Both the position numbers and the translations under genes were made by a program. Under the pieces are notes generated by a model. The model was not told where the DNA came from. It saw only the letters and a program-made list of their open reading frames with translations, and searched no databases. Shown here in pieces: positions 8,274-15,911 of a DNA stretch of 64,000 nucleotides (positions are counted from its first letter, which is position 1; each line of letters begins with the position of its first letter). Origin of the DNA: Sulfurimonas sp. SAG-AH-194-L11 (GTDB lineage: Bacteria > Campylobacterota > Campylobacteria > Campylobacterales > Sulfurimonadaceae); contig NZ_JAEMVB010000001.1 of NCBI RefSeq assembly GCF_029215995.1, positions 1 to 64,000 of the forward strand. The letters are read 5' to 3'.

Positions 8274-9395
8274 ATGGATATAAACAAGATGCTCAAGAGT
8301 TACTTTACTGCTGGTATTACTTTTAGTAATCCAATCTCTTATAGACGAGTAATAGTAATAAACAGCATGCTCTCTCTTTCTGTCCTTGCCTTTTTTATTT
8401 TTACTTATTTAAATGTAGTAATTACACAAGAATATTTTATAGCCCTACTAGACTTTATTGCGGCTCTTTTATCTCTTTTTACCCTTTGGTTACTTCGTTA
8501 TGACAAAAATGTCCAACAAGCAGCTTTTATATCTAGCATCTTTTTAATGGCCTTTATGATTATCTTTATTACTAAAAACCAAAACTCTCATTTTGGTCTA
8601 ATTTGGAGTGTTTTTATCCCATTCTTCGCCATAATGTTAAATGGTAAAAAGCTTGGACTTGCTATATCGATTTTTTATTATACGATTATGTTTTCTCTCG
8701 CATATAAGGGTTTAGGTATTTGGAATGATGGAGAGTGGGCAGTTATAGATTTACTGAGATTCTATACGGTATCAACAGCATTGACCTTTTTCATCTACTT
8801 AACTGAGTCCGCTCACATTAAAGCAGATGAAGAGCTCTCCCTAGTACGAGAGAATGAACATAAAACTCTTCAAGAGTTAACACTTCTATCTATTACTGAT
8901 GCACTCACAGGTGTCCATAATAGAAGACACTTTAACAAAGTACTCTCACAACTGTTTCTAGACTTGTCCGATAAAAAGCAACTCCTAAGCTTACTTATTA
9001 TTGATATTGACTACTTTAAAGAGTATAACGACACTTATGGTCATTATGCTGGAGACATTGTATTAAAAGAAGTTGCACAGAAACTTCTCTTTTTACTTGA
9101 AAATAAAAGTGACTCTGTATTTAGAATTGGTGGTGAAGAGTTTGCTATTATCATACACAACAAAAGCCAATCTGAGACTAAAAAAATCATCGATAGTATT
9201 AACCTAAGCATTGAAGATTTAAAGATTGAACATTTACAAAGTAAGCTCACTTGTAAAAAACTTACAGTGAGTGCTGGTGTCTGCACAAACTACTCAAGTA
9301 AGGACAAACAGTTAAAATATTTTTACAAACAAGCTGATGATGCACTCTATGAAGCAAAAGATACAGGACGAAATAGGACAATATTCTCTAAATAA
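8274..9395 (+). CDS. membrane-bound diguanylate cyclase (GGDEF)
   Basis: Predicted c-di-GMP synthase. About six hydrophobic helices occupy residues 25-185 and act as the membrane/sensor part. The GGDEF domain follows from SITDALTGVHNRRHF to the end. The active-site loop is FRIGGEEFAI (a GGEEF variant, normally active). The position of the inhibitory RxxD site reads NKSD, so product feedback may be weak. The 373 residues end 16 nt before the chosen start of the ABC transporter gene, suggesting co-transcription. Confidence 0.85.
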   Translation: MDINKMLKSYFTAGITFSNPISYRRVIVINSMLSLSVLAFFIFTYLNVVITQEYFIALLDFIAALLSLFTLWLLRYDKNVQQAAFISSIFLMAFMIIFITKNQNSHFGLIWSVFIPFFAIMLNGKKLGLAISIFYYTIMFSLAYKGLGIWNDGEWAVIDLLRFYTVSTALTFFIYLTESAHIKADEELSLVRENEHKTLQELTLLSITDALTGVHNRRHFNKVLSQLFLDLSDKKQLLSLLIIDIDYFKEYNDTYGHYAGDIVLKEVAQKLLFLLENKSDSVFRIGGEEFAIIIHNKSQSETKKIIDSINLSIEDLKIEHLQSKLTCKKLTVSAGVCTNYSSKDKQLKYFYKQADDALYEAKDTGRNRTIFSK

Positions 9396-9411
9396 GAGAT
9401 ATAATTCTCTT

Positions 9412-11178
9412 ATGAATAACAAAATAACTATCAAAACACTTTTTTCTCTCATACTAGAGAAAAAGCCCATGCTCATTTATGGACAAATTATCACTCTTTT
9501 TGCCATTTTAGTAAGTGTCCCTATCCCTTTAATGCTCCCTGTTATGGTCGATGAAGTCCTTTTAAATAAGCCTGGACTTTTTGTAGAGACTATCAACGCC
9601 ATACTCGGTTCTACCTCTGCGTTTAACTATATACTCATTGTTGCTTTGGCCGTTATATTTTTGCGTTTTACCTACTATATTTTTACTGTAATTTTGACAA
9701 AGATATTTACTCGTATCTCAAAGTATGTGACTTTTATGATTCGTAAACGGCTTATAGAGCATCTACAAATCACTTCGATGAATGAGTATGAAACCATAGG
9801 GAGTGGCTCTATCACATCAAACCTAGTCACCGATGTCAACACACTTGATGGGTTTATCATTACCGCTGTGAGTAAAGTTGTCTCTTCTGCTTTAACCTTA
9901 GTTGCTATTGGCATTATTATGCTTAGTATCGACCCTATTTTAGGTTTGATGATACTTATAATTCAGCCCCTCATTATGCTACTGAGTAAAAAGATGTCTA
10001 AAAAAGTTGGTGAACTCAAAAAAAGAGAAAATGCTGCGATTGCAAAGTTTCAAGAGGATGTCGGTGAGAGTTTAGAACTTTTTGGACAGATAAAAGCGAG
10101 TAATCAAGAGCACTTTTTCTTCTCACGGGCGATAAAACTAGCAAATGAAATCCAAATAACTTCAAATGAGTATGGCTATAAAAATGTAGCCTACGAGAGA
10201 CTCTCATATACTATATTTCTTATCATGTTTGAGATGCTTCGTGCAAGTGGACTGCTCCTTGTTGTTTACAGTGACCTAAGTATCGGTATGATGTTTGCAA
10301 TGTTTGGCTATATTTGGTTTATCATGACACCTGTTCAAGACCTTCTTGGTTTTCAGTACTCCTACGCATCAGCTATGTCAGCCTTAGAGCGAATAAATAG
10401 AGTTCTTAGCCTAAAAACAGAAGTAAGTGGCACAAAAATCTTAGAGACAGATGCCATAAACATCACTTTAAAAGAGGTAGACTTCTCTTACTCAAATGGG
10501 AAAAGCATACTTAAAAATATCTCCATAAGTATCCCTCAAGGGTGTAAAATAGCCCTTATTGGTGCAAGTGGAAGTGGAAAAACAACACTGGCACAAGTTA
10601 TCTCAGGTTTTTATGAGAAGTCTGCTGGTGATATTTTTTATAACGATATTCCCACTGAGGACTTAGACAAAAGCTCACTAAGAGAGAAGATATATCTTGT
10701 TTTACAGATGCCCATACTCTTTAACTCAAGTCTACGTTTTAATATAACTATGGGGGATGAGAGCATCACTGATGCAGCTATACATAAAGCCTTAAAAACT
10801 GCACAACTCTATGATATGATACACAAAATGGATGATGGACTTGAGACTATAGTCGGACATCATGGTGTTCGCCTCTCAGGAGGGCAAAGACAGCGTCTGA
10901 GCATCGCTCGTATGATTATTGCAAATCCTAGTGTTGTTATCTTTGATGAGTCAACCTCTGCTCTTGATGTACATACTGAGATGAAACTCCAAGTAGCATT
11001 AGAGTCCATCCTTGAGAATAAAACTGTCATAACCATCGCGCACCGCCTCTCAACTGTAAAAAATGCAAATCAGATTTATGTTTTAGAAGAGGGAAGAATT
11101 GTCCAAAATGGCACCCATGAAGCACTTGAAAACGAAGAGGGTCACTATAAAGAGTTTGTAAAGAAACAGCTAATTTAG
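9412..11178 (+). CDS. ABC exporter with fused membrane and ATPase domains
   Basis: Half-size ABC exporter of the MsbA/LmrA architecture, 588 residues from the chosen ATG. The track start at 9337 lies inside the GGDEF gene and would add 25 residues of no family character; MNNKITIKTLF is a normal beginning. Six membrane helices (about residues 20-310) precede the ATPase with Walker A GASGSGKTT, signature LSGGQRQR, Walker B VVIFDEST and the H-loop TIAHRLST. The substrate cannot be told; lipids, peptides or drugs are all possible. Confidence 0.85.
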   Translation: MNNKITIKTLFSLILEKKPMLIYGQIITLFAILVSVPIPLMLPVMVDEVLLNKPGLFVETINAILGSTSAFNYILIVALAVIFLRFTYYIFTVILTKIFTRISKYVTFMIRKRLIEHLQITSMNEYETIGSGSITSNLVTDVNTLDGFIITAVSKVVSSALTLVAIGIIMLSIDPILGLMILIIQPLIMLLSKKMSKKVGELKKRENAAIAKFQEDVGESLELFGQIKASNQEHFFFSRAIKLANEIQITSNEYGYKNVAYERLSYTIFLIMFEMLRASGLLLVVYSDLSIGMMFAMFGYIWFIMTPVQDLLGFQYSYASAMSALERINRVLSLKTEVSGTKILETDAINITLKEVDFSYSNGKSILKNISISIPQGCKIALIGASGSGKTTLAQVISGFYEKSAGDIFYNDIPTEDLDKSSLREKIYLVLQMPILFNSSLRFNITMGDESITDAAIHKALKTAQLYDMIHKMDDGLETIVGHHGVRLSGGQRQRLSIARMIIANPSVVIFDESTSALDVHTEMKLQVALESILENKTVITIAHRLSTVKNANQIYVLEEGRIVQNGTHEALENEEGHYKEFVKKQLI

Positions 11179-11202
11179 TACAATGAGAATAAAGGATTGT
11201 AA

Positions 11203-11736
11203 ATGGCTAAACAGTATAAAGTATTAAAACCTCAAGATATAGATTTTATAAAAGAACAGAAGTTATTTTATCTTGCATCTTGTTCAGGAAGTGAAGTAAA
11301 CCTCTCTCCTAAGGGCTATGATTCTATTCGTATACTCGATGAGAGTACTCTTCTTTTTATGCAGTACCCTGGAAGTGGTAACAGAACTTATAGAGACACA
11401 CAAGCAGGTGGCGAGATTACTCTTGTATTTAATGCTTTTGTTGGTAAACCTCAGATACTAAGACTTTTTTGTAAGGCGGAGATAGTTGAGAAAGATGACC
11501 CTGCATTTGATGAGTATGCTAACATATTTGGTGAGATAAAGAACATCGTACGTAATTTCTTTCTTTTTAAAATCTATGCAGTAGAGACGACTTGTGGTGA
11601 AGTTGTTCCTATTATGGAGTATAAAGAGGATCGTGAAGAGTATAGGGAGTGGGCTATCAAGTTAGATAAAAAAGGGAAGCTTGATGAGTACAATGCTAAA
11701 ACATTTACACCAGTTGACCTGAGTAAAGTTAAGTAA
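11203..11736 (+). CDS. pyridoxamine 5'-phosphate oxidase-fold protein
   Basis: A 177-residue flavin-binding split-barrel family protein. Family-like segments are FYLASCSGSEVNLSPKG near the N-terminus and YPGSGNRTYRDT in the middle, as in stand-alone PNPOx-like proteins of unknown substrate. It lacks the C-terminal half of true PdxH, so pyridoxal synthesis is unlikely. An FMN- or F420/haem-related reductase role is usual for such proteins. It follows the ABC gene by 24 nt and precedes the SprT-like gene by 7 nt. Confidence 0.7.
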   Translation: MAKQYKVLKPQDIDFIKEQKLFYLASCSGSEVNLSPKGYDSIRILDESTLLFMQYPGSGNRTYRDTQAGGEITLVFNAFVGKPQILRLFCKAEIVEKDDPAFDEYANIFGEIKNIVRNFFLFKIYAVETTCGEVVPIMEYKEDREEYREWAIKLDKKGKLDEYNAKTFTPVDLSKVK

Positions 11737-11743
11737 ATAGCCT

Positions 11744-12238
11744 GTGTTTCAAAAAAAGCTTGAGTTTGCCTTTGTAAGTCTCATCCTTATAGCAACTACA
11801 GTACTTATCTACAACTACTATAACTCTTACACTTTTAAGCACTCTCCCCTGCCTAAGAGCTATCTTCAAGAAATAGCACTTAAAGAAAAAGAAGTGCTCA
11901 AAAATATGCAAAGAAATTTCGGTTTTTCACAAAAATTTGAACTTATCATTACAGATGATATCCCAGGACGACTGTATGGTCTTACCTCTTATGACAAAGG
12001 TCTTATCAAAATCTATCTTAACAAAAAGGTGATGCAGGAGAGTTTTAAGTATATAATAGAGAGTGTTATAGCCCATGAATATGCTCATGCTTTGATGTTC
12101 AAGCTTTCTCGTGACACAAAAGAAAAAGCGGGTCACTCAGATGAATGGAAAAGAACTTGTCAGTTACTAGGAGGCAAAGATTGTCGTCAGTATGTAAACC
12201 AACGTGAGATTATCATCTCTAAAATGCCTTTTCAGTAG
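11744..12238 (+). CDS. membrane-anchored SprT-like zinc metalloprotease
   Basis: A 164-residue protein starting at GTG. It has one N-terminal membrane helix (FAFVSLILIATTVLIYNYY) and then a compact metalloprotease domain. The zinc-binding HEYAH motif is at residues 111-115, with a downstream AGHSDEWKRTC segment that supplies the third ligand in SprT-type proteins. Usual SprT/Spartan relatives are cytosolic and DNA-linked. The membrane anchor here implies that the domain faces the periplasm. The ribosome site is weak, so the start is uncertain by a few codons. Confidence 0.65.
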   Translation: MFQKKLEFAFVSLILIATTVLIYNYYNSYTFKHSPLPKSYLQEIALKEKEVLKNMQRNFGFSQKFELIITDDIPGRLYGLTSYDKGLIKIYLNKKVMQESFKYIIESVIAHEYAHALMFKLSRDTKEKAGHSDEWKRTCQLLGGKDCRQYVNQREIIISKMPFQ

Positions 12239-12272
12239 TCTGGATGGGAAGGGTATATTTGTCCTGAGAGTT

Positions 12273-12302
12273 ATAAAAGTGGAGATTCATTCACAGGGGT
12301 GT
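12273..12302 (+). repeat. RAYT-associated repeat, copy R1
   Basis: A 30-nt unit, ATAAAAGTGGAGATTCATTC followed by ACAGGGGTGT. It is identical to the reverse complement of R2 and R3 and near-identical to R4 at the transposase 3' end. The inner GTGGA-GATTCA-TTCAC can form a short hairpin with one G-T pair. It is followed at once by a 12-bp tandem duplication (AGGGGTGTTTCT twice, 12295-12318). Confidence 0.85.
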
Positions 12303-12455
12303 TTCTAGGGGTGTTTCTCCGCTTATTTGATAGAGAAAAAGGATTGATTGCAAAACAGTTTTTAAGTTTAATGGCTGTTCCCGTAAGACAATCAGATGCT
12401 TTCCACCATTAATGCGAACATCGCCGTTGGAAGAGTTGATTAGTTCTATACAATT
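12291..12455 (-). pseudogene. C-terminal remnant of an unidentified gene
   Basis: On the minus strand, 54 sense codons run from just after a TAG (12456-12458) to a TGA inside repeat R1, without a plausible start. The translation (for example GDVRINGGKHLIVLREQPLN) looks like genuine protein, with a mixed hydrophobic/charged pattern unlike most shadow ORFs here. I do not recognise the family. The last few codons (ETPLETPL) come from the repeat and its 12-bp duplication, so the repeat appears to have replaced or capped the original 3' end. Confidence 0.35.
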
Positions 12456-12502
12456 CTAAGATGAGAGAAGTCATCCCCCATCTTACTTACTTTTAGAAAA
12501 GT

Positions 12503-12706
12503 TTAGTCGTTTACAATTTTCTTGATTTCTTCTTTAATACTTGCAATATCTTGCTTACTCAGAGTGGAACCTTCTTGTGAAATTTTATAAGGTATACGTG
12601 CTGAGTATTTAACTTTAGAACCTTCTCTATATGGAAAAACTTCTATATGTAGTGGTATATACTGGTCTTTTATAGTTAATTTAAATGTGCTCTGTTTTTT
12701 AAACAT
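12503..12706 (-). CDS. 67-aa hypothetical protein inside a repeat-bounded segment
   Basis: Unrecognised small protein of 67 residues from the ATG at 12706. The track start at 12751 would encode the N-terminus entirely from the 41-bp tandem repeat, so I prefer the inner ATG. AGGGG from repeat R2 lies about 7 nt upstream and could serve as its ribosome site. The sequence mixes beta-like (FKLTIKDQYIPLHIEVFPYR) and helical (LSKQDIASIKEEIKKIV) parts and could be a folded domain. R1 and R2 flank it in inverted orientation. Confidence 0.4.
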   Translation of the reverse strand: MFKKQSTFKLTIKDQYIPLHIEVFPYREGSKVKYSARIPYKISQEGSTLSKQDIASIKEEIKKIVND

Positions 12707-12782
12707 ACACCCCTGTGAATGAATCTCCACTTTTATGATATAAACATACACCCCTGTGAATGAATCTCCACTTTTATGATAT
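12701..12782 (-). repeat. RAYT-associated repeats R2 and R3: perfect 41-bp tandem duplication
   Basis: Two perfect 41-bp units (12701-12741 and 12742-12782) directly repeated. Each contains the 30-nt core in minus orientation (12707-12736 and 12748-12777). R3 lies about 30 nt upstream of the transposase start, so the array also forms its leader. The duplication covers the putative start region of the small minus-strand ORF. Confidence 0.9.
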
Positions 12783-13593
12783 AATTACCTACATTAAAAT
12801 ATGAGGATTTTAGATGCCTACGAGATTGAGAGTTGATATTGCTGGTTATCATCACATTATCAACCGTGGTGTAAATCGCTGTGATATTTTCAATACTGAC
12901 AGCGATAAAGATACATTTTTAAGTATTTTAAATAAAAGTGCATTATTGCATAAAGTAGTAGTGCATGACTACTGTTTGATGGATAATCACTACCATTTAG
13001 TTATAGAAACTTCACAAGAGAATTTATCTGCATTTATGAGAATTGTAAACGCCAACTATGCAAAGTTTTTTAACAAAACCTATAAACGCAGTGGTCATCT
13101 TTGGCAAGATAGATATAAGTCTAAGTACATTACCTCGGAGGATTATCTCTACACACTTATAAAATACATTGAGCACAATCCTCTTGAAGCCAAGCTCGCA
13201 GATAAGGTCACCCACTATCCATATACACTAGCGCATCAGGTTTTTAATGGACAATCATACTATACTTGTTGCGAAGAATCACTCTTGCTTAAAGAGTTTG
13301 ATGCCACGACTCTTAGTGAGTTTTTAGATGCACCTATTTCTAAAAAAGAGTTACAATACTTACAAACAAAAGAGAAACAGAAAATACTTAAAGTAGATAA
13401 TGGCGTTACAGTATTGCAATCAAAAGAGCTAAAGAGACATTTTTGTGACTTTACTTCAAAGCAAGAAAGAAATATGTCAATACTCAATGCTTATCATGAT
13501 GGATATTCGCAAGCAAGTATTGCAAATTATCTTAAGCTTTCAAAATCATTGATTAGTAAGATTATAAAAAGTGGAGATTCACTCACAGGGGTA
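12748..13593 (+). mobile_element. RAYT unit bounded by inverted copies R3 and R4
   Basis: The transposase gene is enclosed by R3 (minus orientation, 12748-12777) and the variant R4 (plus orientation, 13563-13593). No target-site duplication is evident and the ends are repeat-like rather than IS termini, so this is a REP/RAYT-type locus. Whether it still moves cannot be judged from one window. Confidence 0.6.
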
Positions 13594-13602
13594 GTAAAAT
13601 AA
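12814..13602 (+). CDS. REP-associated tyrosine transposase (RAYT, Y1 family)
   Basis: Single-strand DNA transposase of the Y1/HUH type. The start MPTRLRVDIAGYHHIINRGV is the RAYT hallmark. The HUH motif is DNHYHLVIE (His59, His61), and the helix with YIEHNPLEA carries the region of the expected catalytic tyrosine. A C-terminal HTH-like segment (YSQASIANYLKLSKSLISKI) probably contributes to DNA recognition. At 262 residues it appears intact. Its last 13 codons are a variant of the repeat (R4) and its stop overlaps the RNase H start by 1 nt (TAATG). It belongs to a domesticated, repeat-tending class rather than a classical IS. Confidence 0.88.
   Translation: MPTRLRVDIAGYHHIINRGVNRCDIFNTDSDKDTFLSILNKSALLHKVVVHDYCLMDNHYHLVIETSQENLSAFMRIVNANYAKFFNKTYKRSGHLWQDRYKSKYITSEDYLYTLIKYIEHNPLEAKLADKVTHYPYTLAHQVFNGQSYYTCCEESLLLKEFDATTLSEFLDAPISKKELQYLQTKEKQKILKVDNGVTVLQSKELKRHFCDFTSKQERNMSILNAYHDGYSQASIANYLKLSKSLISKIIKSGDSLTGVVK
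13563..13593 (+). repeat. RAYT-associated repeat, variant copy R4
   Basis: ATAAAAAGTGGAGATTCACT followed by CACAGGGGTAG differs from R1 by one inserted A, one T-to-C change and a changed end. It encodes IIKSGDSLTGVV at the transposase C-terminus. Its AGGGG lies about 11 nt before the RNase H ATG and could contribute to ribosome binding. Confidence 0.8.
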
Positions 13603-14414
13603 TGCAAATAGTTACAGAAGATTTACTGAATTTAGGTGTCAAAGGGAATGACGATATAAATGAGCAGCAGCTTATACTGCTTGATGTTAAAGAGGAGATG
13701 AAATCTCAGTTTCGTGAGTTGGCTCTTGGAAAAGAACTTTCAGATGCACGTGCTGAACTTTTTGTTCTCATTGGTGGGATTAAGGCTAAGGTTGCTCGTG
13801 AGAGAATCATCAAAAACTATAAAGCTTTGCAAAAGTTTCGTAAAGAGTTAAATGCTCCGATGAAAGAAGAAGCACAAGAAGTACAAACAGCTCAAAATGG
13901 TGATGTAACTATCTACTGCGATGGTGGATGTACCCCAAATCCTGGTAAAGCAGGTTCTGGTGTTGCCATTTACAGAGGTGAGGAACTCAGTGAACTTTGG
14001 TATGGACTTTATGAGCCGATGGGAACCAATAACACAGCAGAACTTGGTGCTTTGTATGAGTCTTTACTTATTGCAAAACGCGAGGCTAACGCAGGTAATA
14101 ACGTTAGTATAAAGTGTGACTCTATGTACTCTATAGACTGCATAAGTAAATGGGCTATTTCGTGGGAGAAAAAGGGCTGGACTAAAAAAGGTGGGGAGAT
14201 TAAAAATCTTGATATCATCAAAAAAGCCTACTACCTTTACAATGAAATAAAACATAATGTAAAACTCTCACATATAAAGGCACACGCAGGGTATGAGGGT
14301 AATGAACTAGCTGATAGGATGACTATGTATGCTATAGATACTCAAGAGAGTGCATTTGTAAAGTATTCGGAGCCAATTGATATAAATGCCCTACTCAAAA
14401 TGAGGGCTGGTTAA
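13602..14414 (+). CDS. rnhA: ribonuclease HI with an N-terminal helical extension
   Basis: RNase HI degrades the RNA strand of RNA:DNA hybrids. The active-site carboxylates are visible: Asp107 (YCDGGCTPNPGKAGSG), Glu147 (TNNTAELGAL), Asp173 (IKCDSMYSI) and Asp238 (GNELAD), with the flap His228 in KAHAG. The first 95 residues are a mostly helical, charged domain not found in standard 150-residue RNase HI; its role is unknown. The start overlaps the transposase stop. If the transposase patch is an insertion, it has placed itself exactly at this gene's start, so the original promoter may have been lost. Confidence 0.85.
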   Translation: MQIVTEDLLNLGVKGNDDINEQQLILLDVKEEMKSQFRELALGKELSDARAELFVLIGGIKAKVARERIIKNYKALQKFRKELNAPMKEEAQEVQTAQNGDVTIYCDGGCTPNPGKAGSGVAIYRGEELSELWYGLYEPMGTNNTAELGALYESLLIAKREANAGNNVSIKCDSMYSIDCISKWAISWEKKGWTKKGGEIKNLDIIKKAYYLYNEIKHNVKLSHIKAHAGYEGNELADRMTMYAIDTQESAFVKYSEPIDINALLKMRAG

Positions 14415-14422
14415 GCCTTTTA

Positions 14423-14713
14423 ATGATGCACGAAGATGATTTTGAAGAAGACATAGAACCTACTTGGCTCACAAAACAAAAAGAGGATGCTCTTCTCACT
14501 GAGAAAGCTTATCTAAAAAATGAAAAAATCCTCTACAAAGAGGGTGACCAACTTGGGAACTTTTTATTTGTTCGCTATAACAAGGCTAAAAACAGAGCTA
14601 CATTTTTGTGTCAAGAGTGTGGAAGAAAGTTTACTTATAATATCTATGCTATTAAGAACAAAAAACGGTGTAAATGGGTGAAGTTTCATGATAAAAGTAT
14701 CAAGAAACTTTAA
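14423..14713 (+). CDS. hypothetical protein with a zinc-ribbon-like CxxC
   Basis: Unrecognised 96-residue protein. An acidic N-terminus (EDDFEEDIEPTWL) precedes a compact basic part with FLCQECGRKFTYN and a later KKRC, which could form a three- or four-ligand zinc site. It lies 8 nt after the RNase H gene, likely in the same transcript, which fits a nucleic-acid-binding role but does not show it. Two adjacent ATG codons (14423, 14426) are possible starts. Confidence 0.6.
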   Translation: MMHEDDFEEDIEPTWLTKQKEDALLTEKAYLKNEKILYKEGDQLGNFLFVRYNKAKNRATFLCQECGRKFTYNIYAIKNKKRCKWVKFHDKSIKKL

Positions 14714-14722
14714 CACATCTCT

Positions 14723-15112
14723 TTAGTCTAAATCTATCGCTAAAGACTTGAGTGTCTCTAAATCTACAAGTTGTAAAATCGCTTCATGTGTAGAGTGTAT
14801 GAAGATTTGTGGTGCATTTCCATCTTTTACAGACTGGGCAAAACGCACACCTGAAAGGCACCAAGACTCACCTGGTTTTACACCTACAAAACCATGCTGC
14901 GGCATAGGAGTTGAGAGGTCGTTTCCTGTACGTTTAGAGTAGTCTAAAAACTCTTGTGTCGCATAGATACAGATGGCGTGCATACCCTTATTTTGTGGGG
15001 TAACTGTACATGAACCATCTCTAAAAAACCCTGTTATAGGGTCAAGTGAGCAGGGCTCAAGTGGGCCACCTAGTACATTGAGTCTTTTAGGGTCAAGGAT
15101 GTGTTTTGGCAT
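14723..15112 (-). CDS. DUF2237 family protein
   Basis: A 129-residue protein of the conserved DUF2237 family of unknown function. The family pattern is clear: NVLGGPLEPCSLDPITGFFRDG, then GNDLSTPMPQHGFVGVKPG and ESWCLSGVRF. Two conserved cysteines (EPC and SWC) could bind metal or be redox-active. It is convergent with the preceding small gene and stands alone with its own upstream region. Confidence 0.85.
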   Translation of the reverse strand: MPKHILDPKRLNVLGGPLEPCSLDPITGFFRDGSCTVTPQNKGMHAICIYATQEFLDYSKRTGNDLSTPMPQHGFVGVKPGESWCLSGVRFAQSVKDGNAPQIFIHSTHEAILQLVDLETLKSLAIDLD

Positions 15113-15285
15113 AAGAAAAGTCCTTCTTTTTTTATGATTATAGCTTAGAATTTAGATACTTCATTAATTTTATAAAACTAGCAGATGAATTTAATGCTCT
15201 GTTAAGTGCCTGAGTATAATTCTTAAAGCTTCTGTGTTGTACACTATCTTTTTACATTTACATACTAAACATAGGAAGGAAAAAA

Positions 15286-15813
15286 ATGAAAACAGTACTC
15301 TTACTACTCATGCTAACAGCACTCTCAAGTGCAGGAAACTTCACCTTACAAAGTCCAGATTTAGCAGGTCAACTTGTTAAGGCTCAAGAGTTTGATGGTT
15401 TTGGCTGTTCGGGGAAGAACATCTCACCTGAACTAACTTGGAGTGATGCACCAAGGGGCACAAAAAGTTTTGCAGTGACTATGTATGACCCAGATGCACC
15501 AACGGGAAGTGGCTGGTGGCACTGGACACTTTTTAACATACCATCATCAGTAACTTCAATAGCACACAATGCGTCTCGCACACAACTGCTTCCAAAGGGA
15601 GCAATCGAGGGGACAAATGACTATGGTCTTGTAGGTTTTGGAGGGGCATGTCCACCTAAAGGAGATGGTTTCCACACTTATGTCATCACTCTTTATGCCT
15701 TAGATGTAGACAAACTTGACCTAGATAAAAGTACTAACCAAGCAGTTGTAGGCTACATGATAAATGCACATACTATTGCAAAGAGTTCCATAGTTAGTTA
15801 TTATAAACGCTAA
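15286..15813 (+). CDS. YbhB/YbcL-type phosphatidylethanolamine-binding protein, exported
   Basis: PEBP/Raf-kinase-inhibitor-like protein of 175 residues with a signal peptide cleaved near LSSAG. Family hallmarks are NISPELTW, the ligand-site segment MYDPDAPTGSGWWHW and the YGLVGFGGACPPKGDGFHTY stretch. Bacterial members are periplasmic and of unclear function. A good AGGAAGG ribosome site precedes the ATG, and the gene appears monocistronic. Confidence 0.87.
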   Translation: MKTVLLLLMLTALSSAGNFTLQSPDLAGQLVKAQEFDGFGCSGKNISPELTWSDAPRGTKSFAVTMYDPDAPTGSGWWHWTLFNIPSSVTSIAHNASRTQLLPKGAIEGTNDYGLVGFGGACPPKGDGFHTYVITLYALDVDKLDLDKSTNQAVVGYMINAHTIAKSSIVSYYKR

Positions 15814-15911
15814 ATAAGCTAAGTATTCTTCAATGATACTATTTATTGCTTATAACTTAAAAGATTACGATACAATCAACATATCTACTATATTATGTAA
15901 AGGAGTCCATT

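Noticed and set aside
9337-9411. Upstream extension of the ABC transporter to the first in-frame ATG
   Set aside because: It lies inside the GGDEF gene and adds non-family residues; ATG at 9412 is a better start.
12707-12751. N-terminal extension of the small minus-strand ORF (MYVYIIKVEIHSQG)
   Set aside because: These residues are encoded by the 41-bp tandem repeat and are unlikely to be part of an original protein; the inner ATG has a ribosome-site-like AGGGG.
12701-12782. CRISPR-like array
   Set aside because: Only two units in direct tandem without spacers, and matching the RAYT-associated repeat elsewhere; no cas genes.
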